From: Gemmatimonadaceae bacterium
Lineage (GTDB): Bacteria > Latescibacterota > UBA2968 > UBA8231
NCBI GenBank assembly: GCA_002726335.1
Contig: PBSR01000157.1
Location: 35,324-99,323, forward strand
DNA length: 64,000 bases
Direction of reading: 5' to 3'
Positions 35,257 to 44,487 of the stretch are shown here, piece after piece (the first letter of the stretch is position 1; the number at the start of each line of letters is the position of its first letter). The position numbers and the translations under genes were made by a program. Under the pieces are notes generated by a model, which was not told where the DNA came from, searched no databases, and was given only the letters and a program-made list of their open reading frames with translations.

Positions 35257-36414
35257 TCAGCCGAAGACCTCTCGCATGCGCTCACAGTAGTAGCGCACCA
35301 GCTCCCATTCTCCGTCGGGGGCGATACGATGATCGGGGCAGGGCAGGAAACCGCCGAGCTCGACGAGAGGCTTCAGGCGCTCTACCTCGGCGTCCACTGC
35401 GGCGCGATCCCGGGAGAAGACGTTCTTGTTCATGCCACCGACGCCGCGCACCTGTTCACCATAGAGCTGACGCCATGGTTCGATACTGGCCCCCCAGGTG
35501 CCGACCTCGATGGGAAACATGGTGTTGACGCCGTTCTCCAGCCAGATGGGCACCAGGGCATCGATGACACCGTCACTGTCGAGGGAGACGATGTCGATGT
35601 TGTACTCACTCAGCAGTTCTGTGATGCGCCGGTACTGGGGACCGACCTTGTGGGCGAACACGGAGGGCACGATGAGAGGACCGTTCTTGAAGCAGATATC
35701 CTCCCAGAAATGGGCGAAGTCGAACCGGGCACCCGTCTGTAGGATGAATTCGACGGTGCGGAAGCACGTATCGCCCACCAGCTCGATCATTTCATCGAAC
35801 AGCGCCTCGTCATCGGCCAGCAGATAGGCCGAACCTTCCAGTCCGAGTACATCACGGATCTGCCCGAAGAGGCTGCCGCAGTGCAGGCCGTACGGCGTAT
35901 CCCAGTCCGCGGCACGCAGAATCTCGAGGCCGCCCTCGTCGAAGCGCACGGTCTGCCCGCCGCGGCACACGGTGGCCTGGGTGACCCGATCCTCAGACCA
36001 CTGCAGGCGGTGGCGGTAGTGCTCCTCCCAGGTTGCCCGGTCCTTCAGCAGATGATCGATCTCGGCGGGGATCGAACCGGCTTCAGGGCGCTGCACGACG
36101 ACGACGCCGTTGCCGTTGAGGATGTGTTTCGAACCATCGTCAAACGCCTCGACGACCTTGCCGTCGAACCCTGGGTGCAGACGGTTGTTGGCGATGAACA
36201 TGCTCTGCCAGTTGAAGTCGAAACCGAGCCGGTCCGAGATGATGGCGTCCACCTCGTTGCCGTCGGTCCAGGCGTCGGCTTCTGACAGGGGCAGGTGACC
36301 CTCGGCGGCCCACTTCTGCAGCGTCTGGCCCGACCAGAAGCCGAAGTGCACCAGGGGCAATCGGTCGTACGGCTGGTATCTGAGGATGGCCAGAGCCCGT
36401 TCTCGATGTGTCAT
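35257..36414 (-). CDS. Uroporphyrinogen decarboxylase (URO-D)-like protein
   Basis: The 385-residue protein (from ATG 36414, preceded by AGGAG) has a URO-D fold start, MTHRERALAILRYQPYDRLPLVHFG, and the usual later elements FDFAHFWEDICFKNGPLIVPS and ISTLSEYNIDIVSLDSDG-like strands, with HKVGPQYRRITELL. It is not a haem-pathway HemE: the characteristic N-terminal arginine-rich uroporphyrinogen site is not seen. URO-D-like proteins of this kind act as corrinoid methyltransferases or on unknown substrates and are common in sugar-degrading environmental bacteria. The frame is open to 36528, but the upstream part looks non-coding. Confidence 0.8.
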   Translation of the reverse strand: MTHRERALAILRYQPYDRLPLVHFGFWSGQTLQKWAAEGHLPLSEADAWTDGNEVDAIISDRLGFDFNWQSMFIANNRLHPGFDGKVVEAFDDGSKHILNGNGVVVVQRPEAGSIPAEIDHLLKDRATWEEHYRHRLQWSEDRVTQATVCRGGQTVRFDEGGLEILRAADWDTPYGLHCGSLFGQIRDVLGLEGSAYLLADDEALFDEMIELVGDTCFRTVEFILQTGARFDFAHFWEDICFKNGPLIVPSVFAHKVGPQYRRITELLSEYNIDIVSLDSDGVIDALVPIWLENGVNTMFPIEVGTWGASIEPWRQLYGEQVRGVGGMNKNVFSRDRAAVDAEVERLKPLVELGGFLPCPDHRIAPDGEWELVRYYCERMREVFG

Positions 36415-36571
36415 CCATCTCCTGCTTCCGGTGGTGGCGTCAGTCCGAGTGTCGCGCAACATATGATATCGACAAGCTCCTGCTGGTGCTTTCACTTGCC
36501 TTCCCCCTGCCCTGAGACTCACCTTCACTACCCACTTGCCCGACTCTGTGGCTCGACCAGGAGATCATCCG

Positions 36572-37063
36572 ATGGCGACTCTCGCAGGTACCGGCAGCAG
36601 AGCTGGCGCTGCTCTGAAGGCCACCGGCCAGACGGTGGCCGTTGCCGAATCATCAGCGGGAGGTGTGATCTCGGCCTCGCTGCTGGCGGTACCAGGAGCG
36701 TCCGCCTACTTCAAGGGTGGAGGCGTGGTCTACACCAGCGGCAGCAAGACAACATTGATGGCGGTGGCAGACGGGGCGATGGCAGAAGCACGGGCGGCGA
36801 CGGAGACCCATGCTCTGCATCTGGCGCGCTCGGCACGAGTAAGGCTGGACGCCGATTGGGGAATCGGTGAGACAGGGGCTGCCGGACCTGCGGGGAATCG
36901 CTACGGTGATGCCCCGGGGCACACCTGCATCGGTGTGGCCGGACCAGTGGAGATGACCATCACCCTCGACACCGGAATCCCGGATCGGGAAGAGAACATG
37001 TGGGCCTTTGCCGTGGCAGCCCTCGACCTGCTGACCCGATGTGTCAGCGATCAACAGCCGTGA
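36572..37063 (+). CDS. CinA C-terminal domain protein (nicotinamide mononucleotide deamidase-like)
   Basis: The 163-residue protein matches the stand-alone CinA domain: VAVAESSAGGVISASLLAVPGAS, then YFKGGGVVYTSGSKTTLM and GETGAAGPAGNRYGDAPGHTCIGV. This domain deamidates NMN in the pyridine nucleotide cycle (PncC-type). The Ser/Gly-rich active loop is intact. AGGAG eight bases before ATG 36572 decides the start. Its stop overlaps the GTG start of a phytanoyl-CoA dioxygenase-like gene (GTGA), so the pair is coupled. An upstream in-frame ATG at 36536 is less likely. Confidence 0.85.
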   Translation: MATLAGTGSRAGAALKATGQTVAVAESSAGGVISASLLAVPGASAYFKGGGVVYTSGSKTTLMAVADGAMAEARAATETHALHLARSARVRLDADWGIGETGAAGPAGNRYGDAPGHTCIGVAGPVEMTITLDTGIPDREENMWAFAVAALDLLTRCVSDQQP

Positions 37064-37878
37064 GCACGCTGTTCCGTCAGCTGGCCCCCACCGACGGGGA
37101 CGTCGATGCCTACCATCGTGACGGCTACATCCTGTATCCCGACATCTTCAAGGACGAAGCGCGCGAGAAGCTGACGGCAGAGATTCTCCGCCTCGATACG
37201 GTGCGGCAGTACCTCGACGGCCTTGACGGGATGGCGGATGAGCCGCGGGCCTATTTCGTCCGCCCCTGGAACGAGCGGGGCCCTTGCGGCGACCAGCTGA
37301 TCGACGATCCCTTCGTCACCGCGCTGCTGCAGGCCACCCTCGCCACCGAGTATCACTTCTGCCATTCTGCCCTCAACCTGGCACCTCGTGGCATCGGTCC
37401 TCTCCCCTATCACCAGGACCACCACCACTGGAAGCACGACCATCCTGTGAACCTCGCCGAACGGGACGGGTGCTACATCCAGATTCTCTACTATCTCAAC
37501 GGTTTCGCCCGTGGCGACCGCAGCCTCAAGGTGATTCCGGGCAGTCACCTGATTGCCCCCACGACCGAGGTCACTGCCGAGCGTCTGTTGGCAGGAGAGT
37601 TTGACGCCGAAGCCGGGCGCAAACTGGAGGAGGTGTCCCTCGAAGTGCCTCCGGGGAGCATGGTCTACATCAACGCCCGCATCTTCCATGCCGTCGAGGC
37701 CAAGCCTGCCGACTCACCGCAGCCCTACCGCCTGTTCAACATCGACATCTTCAAAGAGGCGGGGCCACCGCATCGGTACACCCAGAAGATCCCGGACGAA
37801 TGGATGGAGTGTGCCAGTCCCGGACGCCGAAAGCTCTTCCGGCGCGATCCATACACCGAGGGCTGCTGGAACGGCTGA
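37060..37878 (+). CDS. Phytanoyl-CoA dioxygenase (PhyH) family protein
   Basis: The 272-residue protein has the Fe(II)/2-oxoglutarate oxygenase facial triad: H-Q-D in LPYHQDHHHWKH, and a distal His in INARIFHAVEA. An Arg nearby (PYRLFNID) is the likely 2-oxoglutarate anchor. It begins DGYILYPDIFKDEAREKL, typical of PhyH proteins. It would hydroxylate a lipid, halogenated compound or natural product; the family is very diverse. The start is GTG overlapping the CinA-like stop. Its stop and that of the transhydrogenase beta gene are convergent and nearly touch. Confidence 0.9.
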   Translation: MSTLFRQLAPTDGDVDAYHRDGYILYPDIFKDEAREKLTAEILRLDTVRQYLDGLDGMADEPRAYFVRPWNERGPCGDQLIDDPFVTALLQATLATEYHFCHSALNLAPRGIGPLPYHQDHHHWKHDHPVNLAERDGCYIQILYYLNGFARGDRSLKVIPGSHLIAPTTEVTAERLLAGEFDAEAGRKLEEVSLEVPPGSMVYINARIFHAVEAKPADSPQPYRLFNIDIFKEAGPPHRYTQKIPDEWMECASPGRRKLFRRDPYTEGCWNG

Positions 37879-37879
37879 G

Positions 37880-39271
37880 TCACCCTTCTTTGAGGGCCAC
37901 CACCAGATCCAGAATGGCTTCCTTGGCGCTACCGAAGTACATCAGAGTATTGTCCGCGGCGAAGAGCGGATTGGCGATGCCGGCAAAACCCGGACTCAGA
38001 CTGCGCTTGATGACGACCACGGTGCGCGCCTTGTCCACATCGAGAATCGGCATGCCGGCGATGGGACCGGAATCGTCCTCCCGCGCCAGTGGATTGACCA
38101 CGTCGTTGGCGCCGATGACGAGTGCCACATCGGTCTGCTCAAACGTGGGGTTGATCAGGTCCATCTCCTGCAACTTCTCGTACGGCACCTCGGCCTCGGC
38201 GAGCAGCACGTTCATGTGACCCGGCATACGCCCGGCCACCGGATGGATGGCGTATTCCACCTCGACGCCGCGGCTCTCCAGGATATTGGCCATGTCCCGT
38301 ACCGCGTGTTGTGCCTGGGCGACGGCCATGCCGTATCCGGGCACGACGACGACGCGCCTGGCCGTATCAAACAGCATGGCGACCTCTTCGCCCGACGTCG
38401 ACTTGATGTGCCCTTCGTAGATCTCGTCACCGGCACCGGCTATGACCTCGCCCCCGACGCCGCCGATGAAGACGTTGGCCAGGGAACGATTCATCGCCTT
38501 GCACATGATCTTGGTCAGGATCAGTCCTGAGGCACCCACCAGCGAACCGGCGACGATGAGGATGTTGTTGCCCAGGACAAAACCGGTGGCCGCCGCCGCC
38601 AGTCCGGAAGCCGAGTTGAGAAAGGCGATGATCACCGGCATGTCGGCACCGCCCACGGGAATCACGATCAGAATCCCCAGCAGTGAGGCGATGCCGGTCA
38701 TGATCCAGTAGGGCTCAGGTGCGGTCGGGTCGGCGACGATCCAGCCGCCGAGGGCCAGACAGGCCAGCGCCACAAGTACGTTGAAGACCTGTTGCCCCGG
38801 GAACGTCATCGGGTTGCCCGACATCAGCTCCTGCAGCTTGGCGAAGGCGATGAGGCTGCCCCAGAAGGTGACAGCACCGATGATGCCGGAGGCAGCCGTG
38901 GCCACGGTGAACGTGTGCGTCGTTCCGGGTGTCGTCGGCAAGCCCGCTTCGATGAGAGCGGCGCCGGCGACCAGCACGGAGGCGCCACCGCCGAAGCCGT
39001 TGAACAGAGCCACGAGCTGTGGCATGTCCGTCATGGCGATCTTCGCCGCCAGCAGACCGCCGATCAGACCGCCCAGCAGGACGCCGATCAGGATCCACTC
39101 GAAGGAGAGGATCTGCTGATCCAGCAGCGTCGCCGCCACGGCGATGAACATGGCCAGAGCGCCATAGCGGTTGCCCTGTACAGCTGTGCGGGGATGAGTC
39201 AGTCCCTTCAAGCCGAAGATGAACAGGATCGAAGCGATCAGGTAGGCGACGTTGATGAATGTGGAACTCAC
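37880..39271 (-). CDS. pntB: NAD(P) transhydrogenase subunit beta
   Basis: The 463-residue beta subunit has the membrane domain in eight or nine helices (VAYLIASILFIFGLKGL, then ISFEWILIGVLLGGLIGG-type stretches) and the C-terminal NADP(H) domain with VVVVPGYGMAVAQAQHAVRDM and FEQTDVALVIGANDVVNPLA. The VNPLARED and MPILDVDKARTVVVIKRSL parts are near-invariant. I chose the GTG at 39271, since the frame upstream to 39367 is antisense to the small subunit. The enzyme uses proton flow to make NADPH from NADH. It completes the pntAA-pntAB-pntB operon. Confidence 0.96.
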   Translation of the reverse strand: MSSTFINVAYLIASILFIFGLKGLTHPRTAVQGNRYGALAMFIAVAATLLDQQILSFEWILIGVLLGGLIGGLLAAKIAMTDMPQLVALFNGFGGGASVLVAGAALIEAGLPTTPGTTHTFTVATAASGIIGAVTFWGSLIAFAKLQELMSGNPMTFPGQQVFNVLVALACLALGGWIVADPTAPEPYWIMTGIASLLGILIVIPVGGADMPVIIAFLNSASGLAAAATGFVLGNNILIVAGSLVGASGLILTKIMCKAMNRSLANVFIGGVGGEVIAGAGDEIYEGHIKSTSGEEVAMLFDTARRVVVVPGYGMAVAQAQHAVRDMANILESRGVEVEYAIHPVAGRMPGHMNVLLAEAEVPYEKLQEMDLINPTFEQTDVALVIGANDVVNPLAREDDSGPIAGMPILDVDKARTVVVIKRSLSPGFAGIANPLFAADNTLMYFGSAKEAILDLVVALKEG

Positions 39272-39281
39272 GACCGGTTGC

Positions 39282-39560
39282 CTACTTCCGACGGAACATG
39301 CTGAGCATGCGGTTGGTGACCAGGAATCCACCGACGACGTTGATCGTGGCGAAGACCACGGCGGCAAAACCGAGCCACGTCGTCAGCTCGGTATGCTGAG
39401 CTCCCGCCGACAGCAGAGCCCCGATCAAGGTGATTCCAGAGATCGCATTCGATCCCGACATGAGGGGGGTATGCAGCGTGGGCGGGATCTTGGTGATGAT
39501 CTCGAAGCCCACGAACACGGCCAGCACGAACACGGTCAGCGCCGCTACCAGTGTCTCCAT
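39282..39560 (-). CDS. NAD(P) transhydrogenase subunit alpha, membrane part
   Basis: The 92-residue protein has three hydrophobic segments (LVAALTVFVLAVFVGFEIITK, NAISGITLIGALLSA, LGFAAVVFATINVVGGFLVTNRML) with the conserved P-P-T-L-H-T-P-L-M-S-G-S-N-A-I-S-G loop. This is the separate alpha-2 (PntAB) subunit found where the alpha chain is split in two. It starts one base after the soluble alpha subunit stop and ends ten bases before the pntB start. Confidence 0.94.
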   Translation of the reverse strand: METLVAALTVFVLAVFVGFEIITKIPPTLHTPLMSGSNAISGITLIGALLSAGAQHTELTTWLGFAAVVFATINVVGGFLVTNRMLSMFRRK

Positions 39561-39561
39561 T

Positions 39562-40725
39562 TCAGTCCGACCCTTCCAGCAATCTTGGATGTACGATGGC
39601 GCCATCGCGGGCCACAAGTGTGCCTGCCGTGATCTCGTCCTCCATGTTCATCTGCAGCTGGCCGCTCTCCTCATCACGCAGATGCTGCACGAAGGTCGAG
39701 ATGTTGTGGGCATACATCTGGCTGGCGTGAGCCGGCACCGTCGCCGGCAGATTCGTCGGTCCCAGGATCGTCGTACCGGTGTCGACGATGGTTTCGTCAG
39801 GCCGCGTCAGCTCGCAGTTGCCGCCGCGTTCAGCAGCCAGGTCGACGATGACGGATCCGGGTGGCATGGCACGCACGGCATCTGCTGTGATCAGCTTTGG
39901 CGCCGGCTGTCCCGGGATGGCCGCCGTGGTGATCACGACATCGGACTCGGCCACCACCTTACCCAGCTCCTCGCGCTGTTTCTGATAGAACGCCTCGTCC
40001 GCTGCCCGGGCATAACCACCGGCATCCTCCGAATCATCGGAGGCCAGATCGAGCTCGACGAAGTCGGCGCCGAGTGATTGCACCTGTTCCTTCACCGCGG
40101 GCCGTACGTCGTACGCCGACACGCGGGCGCCCAACCGGCGCGCCGAGGCGATCGCCTGCAGGCCGGCGACGCCGGCACCGATGACGAGGGCCCGCGCCGG
40201 CGCCAGGGTGCCGGCAGCTGTCATCATCAGGGGGAAGATCCGGGGAAGCTCAGAGGCGGCGAGCAGGACCGCCTTGTAGCCGGCGATCGTCGCCATCGAC
40301 GACAGGGCATCCATGCTCTGAGCCCGGGTGATACGGGGCATCAGTTCCATGGCGTAGAGCGAAACACCAGTCGCGGCCAGTGCCTGCAGAGGTGCTCCCC
40401 CGTCGAGGGCATCGGCGAAACCGATCACGGTCTGGCCCGCCCGCATCAGCGGCAGGTCGCTGGCACCGGCCGCATCGGCGCCGTGGGTACGCACCTGAAG
40501 GACCACATCGGCGGCAGCGAACAGCTGCTGGCGATCCGCCACGACCTCGGCACCACGATCGGCATAGGCGGCATCCGGGTACCCGGCAGGATCACCGGCA
40601 CCGGCCTGCAGCAGGATCCGTATACCCTTCGTGGTCAGGGCATGGGCGACATCGGGAACCAGTGCGACTCGACGCTCCCCCGGGTACGATTCGGCCGGAA
40701 CGCCGGCGATCATCTCGTCGGCCAA
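39562..40725 (-). CDS. pntA: NAD(P) transhydrogenase subunit alpha, soluble part
   Basis: The 387-residue NAD(H)-binding subunit opens with PAESYPGERRVALVPDVAHAL. It contains ELMPRITRAQSMDALSSMATIAGYKAVL and the Rossmann loop ALVIGAGVAGLQAIASARRLGA. The mobile-loop region NCELTRPDE and the ending GTLVARDGAIVHP match PntAA. It is a split alpha subunit; the membrane part is the next gene. The gene starts five bases after the hibernation factor stop, so hpf and pnt may be co-transcribed. Confidence 0.95.
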   Translation of the reverse strand: MADEMIAGVPAESYPGERRVALVPDVAHALTTKGIRILLQAGAGDPAGYPDAAYADRGAEVVADRQQLFAAADVVLQVRTHGADAAGASDLPLMRAGQTVIGFADALDGGAPLQALAATGVSLYAMELMPRITRAQSMDALSSMATIAGYKAVLLAASELPRIFPLMMTAAGTLAPARALVIGAGVAGLQAIASARRLGARVSAYDVRPAVKEQVQSLGADFVELDLASDDSEDAGGYARAADEAFYQKQREELGKVVAESDVVITTAAIPGQPAPKLITADAVRAMPPGSVIVDLAAERGGNCELTRPDETIVDTGTTILGPTNLPATVPAHASQMYAHNISTFVQHLRDEESGQLQMNMEDEITAGTLVARDGAIVHPRLLEGSD

Positions 40726-40730
40726 GCTGT

Positions 40731-41033
40731 CTATCTATGCTCCGCTTGTTTGTCGTGGTATTTCTTCAACTGGCGGCCGACGTGACTCGCCGCTTCGTCG
40801 ATGGCTTTGAACAGGTTGGTGTCGTCCGCTTCCCCTTTGCCGACGATACGCTGATTCGGCACCTTGACGATGATCTCGGCGGTGCTCAGATGCTTGCCGG
40901 CCTGCGTATCAATGATGACTTCGGTATCGACGATGCGGTCGTAGAATTGACTGAATTTCGCACATGCCTTGTCGACATGTTCTTTGGTCGAATCGGACAG
41001 CTTCGCGTTCTTCGCATCGATGCGGACCGGCAT
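40731..41033 (-). CDS. hpf: Ribosome hibernation promoting factor, short form
   Basis: The 100-residue protein has the HPF/YfiA beta-alpha-beta-beta-beta-alpha fold: MPVRIDAKNAKLSDSTKEHV, then KFSQFYDRIVDTEVII, AEIIVKVPNQRIVGKGEADD and LFKAIDEAASHVGRQLKKYHD. The basic Arg/Lys residues that sit in the 30S decoding site are in the last helix. The C-terminal dimerisation domain of the long form is missing, so it is the short type. It is followed five bases on by the transhydrogenase operon; HPF is usually induced in starvation, so the pairing is unusual. Confidence 0.93.
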   Translation of the reverse strand: MPVRIDAKNAKLSDSTKEHVDKACAKFSQFYDRIVDTEVIIDTQAGKHLSTAEIIVKVPNQRIVGKGEADDTNLFKAIDEAASHVGRQLKKYHDKQAEHR

Positions 41034-41085
41034 GGTTCCTCCGTGGTCTGGCCGTTGGTGCGCTTATTACCAAGATACCGGAGCC

Positions 41086-42093
41086 CTAAACACGGTCAAG
41101 CTGCCATGGCAGAGACACGTCGAAGCGCTCACTTATGGCTCGCATGGCCGCCTGCTCCGGTTCACCGAAGGCAATCCCCTCGCGGCGGTACTCGGCGACC
41201 CGCTCCTGCTCGAGATGGCCGGGCAGGCAGACTCGGTCCGTGCCGGGAAGGGGAAGGTGACCATCCCGGATATCGCGCACATAGCGGTCGACTTCGGCGC
41301 GGAATGCAGCCCCGTCGCCGATGGCGTCGGGATCCAGAGCGATCACCGTGCCCCCCATGCCGGCCCCCGGCCAACGTTGCTGCACAGCTTCGCTCTCGTC
41401 CGAGGTGAACCCCGTGAGGGCGCCGCCGATCAGAGTCGAGGCGGCGATCATGCCGATGCTCTTGAAGAAGGGGGAGGGGAAACGTCTGGCCAGCTGTTCG
41501 AAGCCCTCCTGCTCGGCGAAAGGACTGCTGTCGAAGGCCGCCCCGGCGTCGACGACGATGGCCGGCTCCCGGTCCCCGGGCAGGGCGAAGCTGAATGGCG
41601 GATTGCCGCTCAGAACAGCGTGCGCCGGCGGCGACTTCGGCGTCGCTTCCTTGCGGTAGCCCTGGACGGAGTAGCCCACGCAGCCGGCATCAGAGCAGAT
41701 GCGGGTGTAGTGCCCGGCCGAACCGTAGTGCCCGATATGGCGCACCAATGCCACCCCGACTCCCTGTTTCGCCGCCTTGGCCACGGCTCGCTCGGTGGCT
41801 CGTACCATGGGCAGGTACCCCACGGTGCCATCACCGTTGAGGACCACGAGCGCCTCCGTCTCATGGATGACGGTGATCGAGGGCGTCGGGTTGAGGCCAC
41901 CGGTGGCAAAGCCATTGCAGTAGCCGCTGGCGCTGCGCGAACCGTGGGAGCGGACACCGCGCAGGTCGTTGTTGACCAGCAGCCGGGCGATGAGCTCGGC
42001 GTGATCGCAGCCGGAACGGCGAAAGCACTCGGTGACGAAGTCCAGCAGTCGGTTTTCGTGCACGCGGATGAAGTCGCCGGGTGGCAGATTCAT
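41086..42093 (-). CDS. Malate/L-lactate dehydrogenase family (Ldh2/YlbC-type) oxidoreductase
   Basis: The 335-residue protein is of the second, non-Rossmann malate/lactate dehydrogenase fold: LLVNNDLRGVRSHGSRSASGY near the N-terminus carries the catalytic His and Arg region, and FALPGDREPAIVVDAG and GMIAASTLIGGALTGF follow. Family members reduce or oxidise 2-oxo acids such as ureidoglycolate, sulfolactate or 2,3-diketo-L-gulonate. The substrate is unknown. It starts nine bases after an aldo/keto reductase, so the two may act in one pathway. Confidence 0.88.
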   Translation of the reverse strand: MNLPPGDFIRVHENRLLDFVTECFRRSGCDHAELIARLLVNNDLRGVRSHGSRSASGYCNGFATGGLNPTPSITVIHETEALVVLNGDGTVGYLPMVRATERAVAKAAKQGVGVALVRHIGHYGSAGHYTRICSDAGCVGYSVQGYRKEATPKSPPAHAVLSGNPPFSFALPGDREPAIVVDAGAAFDSSPFAEQEGFEQLARRFPSPFFKSIGMIAASTLIGGALTGFTSDESEAVQQRWPGAGMGGTVIALDPDAIGDGAAFRAEVDRYVRDIRDGHLPLPGTDRVCLPGHLEQERVAEYRREGIAFGEPEQAAMRAISERFDVSLPWQLDRV

Positions 42094-42102
42094 TGTCGGT
42101 GC

Positions 42103-43083
42103 CTACACCTGACTCACCTGCCAGTGCTGCACCAGCGGTTCGAGATCCGTCCACAACGCCTCCGGAATCACCGCGGATCCGGCTTCGCCGTTGGCCCTGG
42201 CCTCTTCCGGCGTACGCGCTCCGGGAATCGTTCCGGTCACCTGCGGGTGGCGGGCGCACCACTGCAGAGCAACCGCGTTGAGACGGACACCGTGATCGGC
42301 ACACAGCGCCTGGATGATGGCCACGTGATCGAGGACGGGCTGGGTGAAATCCCGTGCCAGATAGTCGATGCCGGGCACCGGCCCGGTGGCCAGCAGACCG
42401 CGTTCGAGTGGCGTCGCGACCACCAGACCGACGTTATGCTTCTCGGCGGCCGGCAGAATCCGTTCCGTCGCCCGCTGGTTGAGCAGGCTCCAGCACTCCG
42501 GGATGACGGCGGCGTCGAACTCTCCGGTTTCGATGTAGTCGGCGTTCGTCGCCGGTTCGTTGGCGGCCGTACCCACCCACTTCACCACATCGTCCTTCTG
42601 CAGCTGCCGGAGGGCGCCCAGCGCCCCGTCGGTGCCCATCACCTGTTCCATGGGAATGTCCATGGCATCGTGGATATAGAGCACGTCGAAGCGCTCCAGC
42701 CCGAGACGCTGCAGGCTGCCTTCCACGTGACGCAGCACCGCATCGCGCGAGTGATCGACGCCACCGTAGACCTGCCCCACCTTGGTGGTCACCGTCACCT
42801 GCGAACGCAGATCGGGGCGCGTGCGCAGGGCCTCTCCGATCATCTCCTCGGCTGCCGTGTCCAGGTACAGGGGGGCCGTGTCGACCACGGTGCAGCCCGC
42901 TTCGATCCCGGCGATCACTGCCTGGGCTCCGAGCTCACGATCGACCATTACAGCGGGGAAGGACTGGGTGATATCGGCGTAGGCCCGCGCCGCGTCGTTG
43001 ACGTCGGGCAGTCCGAGGAAAGCTGTTCCCACACCGACGATGGAGATGTCTACGTCCGTCCGTCCGAGACGCTTGCTGTGCAT
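42103..43083 (-). CDS. Aldo/keto reductase
   Basis: The 326-residue protein has KRLGRTDVDISIVGVGT at the start, the catalytic Asp and Tyr in VVDTAPLYLDTAAEEMIGEAL, Lys in VTTKVG and His in VLYIHDAMD. The C-terminal part has the Q-W and cofactor strands (LNAVALQWCARHPQVTGTIPGARTPEEA). It resembles L-fucose/galactose dehydrogenase-like or pyridoxal-type AKRs. The ATG at 43083 follows the citrate synthase stop by 11 bases; an upstream extension is antisense-like. It may be part of the gltA transcript. Confidence 0.88.
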   Translation of the reverse strand: MHSKRLGRTDVDISIVGVGTAFLGLPDVNDAARAYADITQSFPAVMVDRELGAQAVIAGIEAGCTVVDTAPLYLDTAAEEMIGEALRTRPDLRSQVTVTTKVGQVYGGVDHSRDAVLRHVEGSLQRLGLERFDVLYIHDAMDIPMEQVMGTDGALGALRQLQKDDVVKWVGTAANEPATNADYIETGEFDAAVIPECWSLLNQRATERILPAAEKHNVGLVVATPLERGLLATGPVPGIDYLARDFTQPVLDHVAIIQALCADHGVRLNAVALQWCARHPQVTGTIPGARTPEEARANGEAGSAVIPEALWTDLEPLVQHWQVSQV

Positions 43084-43094
43084 GGTTGGGTGAG

Positions 43095-44381
43095 TCAGTC
43101 CCGCTTGTCCAGGGGCACGTAGCACAGTTCCGTGGGACCGGTGTACACCTGGCGCGGGCGCTGGATCCGGCCCTTGGTGATGAAGCGATCCTCGTACCAC
43201 TGGGCGATCCACCCCGGCATGCGACCGATGGCGAACATCACCGTGAACATCGCGGTGGGAATACCGAGGGCACGCAGGATGACACCGGAGTAGAAGTCAA
43301 CGTTGGGATAGAGGCTGCGTTCCTTGAAGTAGTCCTCCTCGAGGGCGGCCCCTGCCAGTTCTTCGGCCACGGCGAGCAGCGGGTCATTGCGGTGGATCTT
43401 CTTCAGCACGGCTTCGGCCTGCGTCTTGATGATCTTTGCCCGCGGGTCAAAATTCTTGTAGACCCGGTGGCCGAACCCCATCAGGCGAATGCCTTCCTTC
43501 TTGTCCTTCACCTGTTGCACATAGTCCTTTACCGAGATTCCCTCAGTCAGAATCTTCTCCAGCATCTGCACCACCGCCACGTTGGCGCCACCGTGCAGCG
43601 GACCCCACAGGGCCGACACGCCCGCCGCCACCGAGGCGAACAGGTTGGCGCCGGAACTGCCGACCATGCGGACCGTCGACGTTGAGCAATTCTGCTCGTG
43701 GTCGGCATGCAGCAGCAAGAGCACGTCGAGGGCCCGTACCAACGCCGGATCCGGCTCGAAGTCGTTGTATGGTTCGGAGAACATCATGTGCATGAAGTTC
43801 TCGCAGAAATCCTTCTCCGGGTGTGGGTAGACGAGGTAGTGGCCGCGGTCATGCTTGAACGAATAGGCGGCGATGGTGCGCACCTTCGACAGGATCCGCG
43901 CGGCGCCTTCCTGGAAGATGTCAACGTCTTCTGCCTCCAGCAGCTCGGGATAAAAGCAGGCCAGGGAGTTGAGCACTGCCGACAGCACCGCCATCGGTGG
44001 TGACCCGGGGGGAAAGCCTTCGAAATGGTGGCGCAGTTGCTCGCGCAGAAAGGAGTGCTCCGTCATCAGATTCTTGAAGCCTTCCAGTTCCGTGTTCGTC
44101 GGCAGTTTTCCCCAGATCAACAGGTAGGCGACCTCGACGAAGGAACTGTTTTCGGCCAGATCTTCGATGGGAATTCCGCGGTAACGCAGAATGCCCTTGT
44201 CGCCGTCGATGTAGGTGATCGCGCTCTGGCAGGCGCCGGTATTCCCGTAGCCTTCGTCCAGGGTGATATAGCCGGTCTCCGCCCGCAACTTGCTGATGTC
44301 GATGGCGTGTTCGTTTTCGCTGCCCACAGTCACCGGCAGCTCGATCGTCTTGTCGCCCAGGGTAAGTTTTGCGTTGTCCAT
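43095..44381 (-). CDS. gltA: Citrate synthase (type II)
   Basis: The 428-residue enzyme has the citrate synthase signature: the first His in WGPLHGGANVAVVQML, the second in MGFGHRVYKNFDPRAKII, and the catalytic Asp in NVDFYSGVILRALG. The N-terminal beta domain (TLGDKTIELPVTVGSE) marks the hexameric, NADH-sensitive Gram-negative type. It condenses acetyl-CoA with oxaloacetate as the first step of the TCA cycle. A good promoter lies 34 to 63 bases before the start. It is followed by an aldo/keto reductase. Confidence 0.97.
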   Translation of the reverse strand: MDNAKLTLGDKTIELPVTVGSENEHAIDISKLRAETGYITLDEGYGNTGACQSAITYIDGDKGILRYRGIPIEDLAENSSFVEVAYLLIWGKLPTNTELEGFKNLMTEHSFLREQLRHHFEGFPPGSPPMAVLSAVLNSLACFYPELLEAEDVDIFQEGAARILSKVRTIAAYSFKHDRGHYLVYPHPEKDFCENFMHMMFSEPYNDFEPDPALVRALDVLLLLHADHEQNCSTSTVRMVGSSGANLFASVAAGVSALWGPLHGGANVAVVQMLEKILTEGISVKDYVQQVKDKKEGIRLMGFGHRVYKNFDPRAKIIKTQAEAVLKKIHRNDPLLAVAEELAGAALEEDYFKERSLYPNVDFYSGVILRALGIPTAMFTVMFAIGRMPGWIAQWYEDRFITKGRIQRPRQVYTGPTELCYVPLDKRD

Positions 44382-44414
44382 CGTCAGGATCTCCGTGGCA
44401 GGGGAAGGCCGGTG

Positions 44415-44444
44415 ATACTACCCGTATCCTCTGTAATATGTCAA
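44415..44444 (-). promoter_or_regulatory. Predicted gltA promoter
   Basis: On the minus strand TTGACA (44444-44439), 18 bases and TAGTAT (44420-44415) lie just before the citrate synthase start. GGAG at the end of the leader is a normal ribosome site. Confidence 0.55.
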
Positions 44445-44487
44445 TCCGGCCGCCTTGGTGGAAAATCCGCCCGACGGCCCCTGTTTT

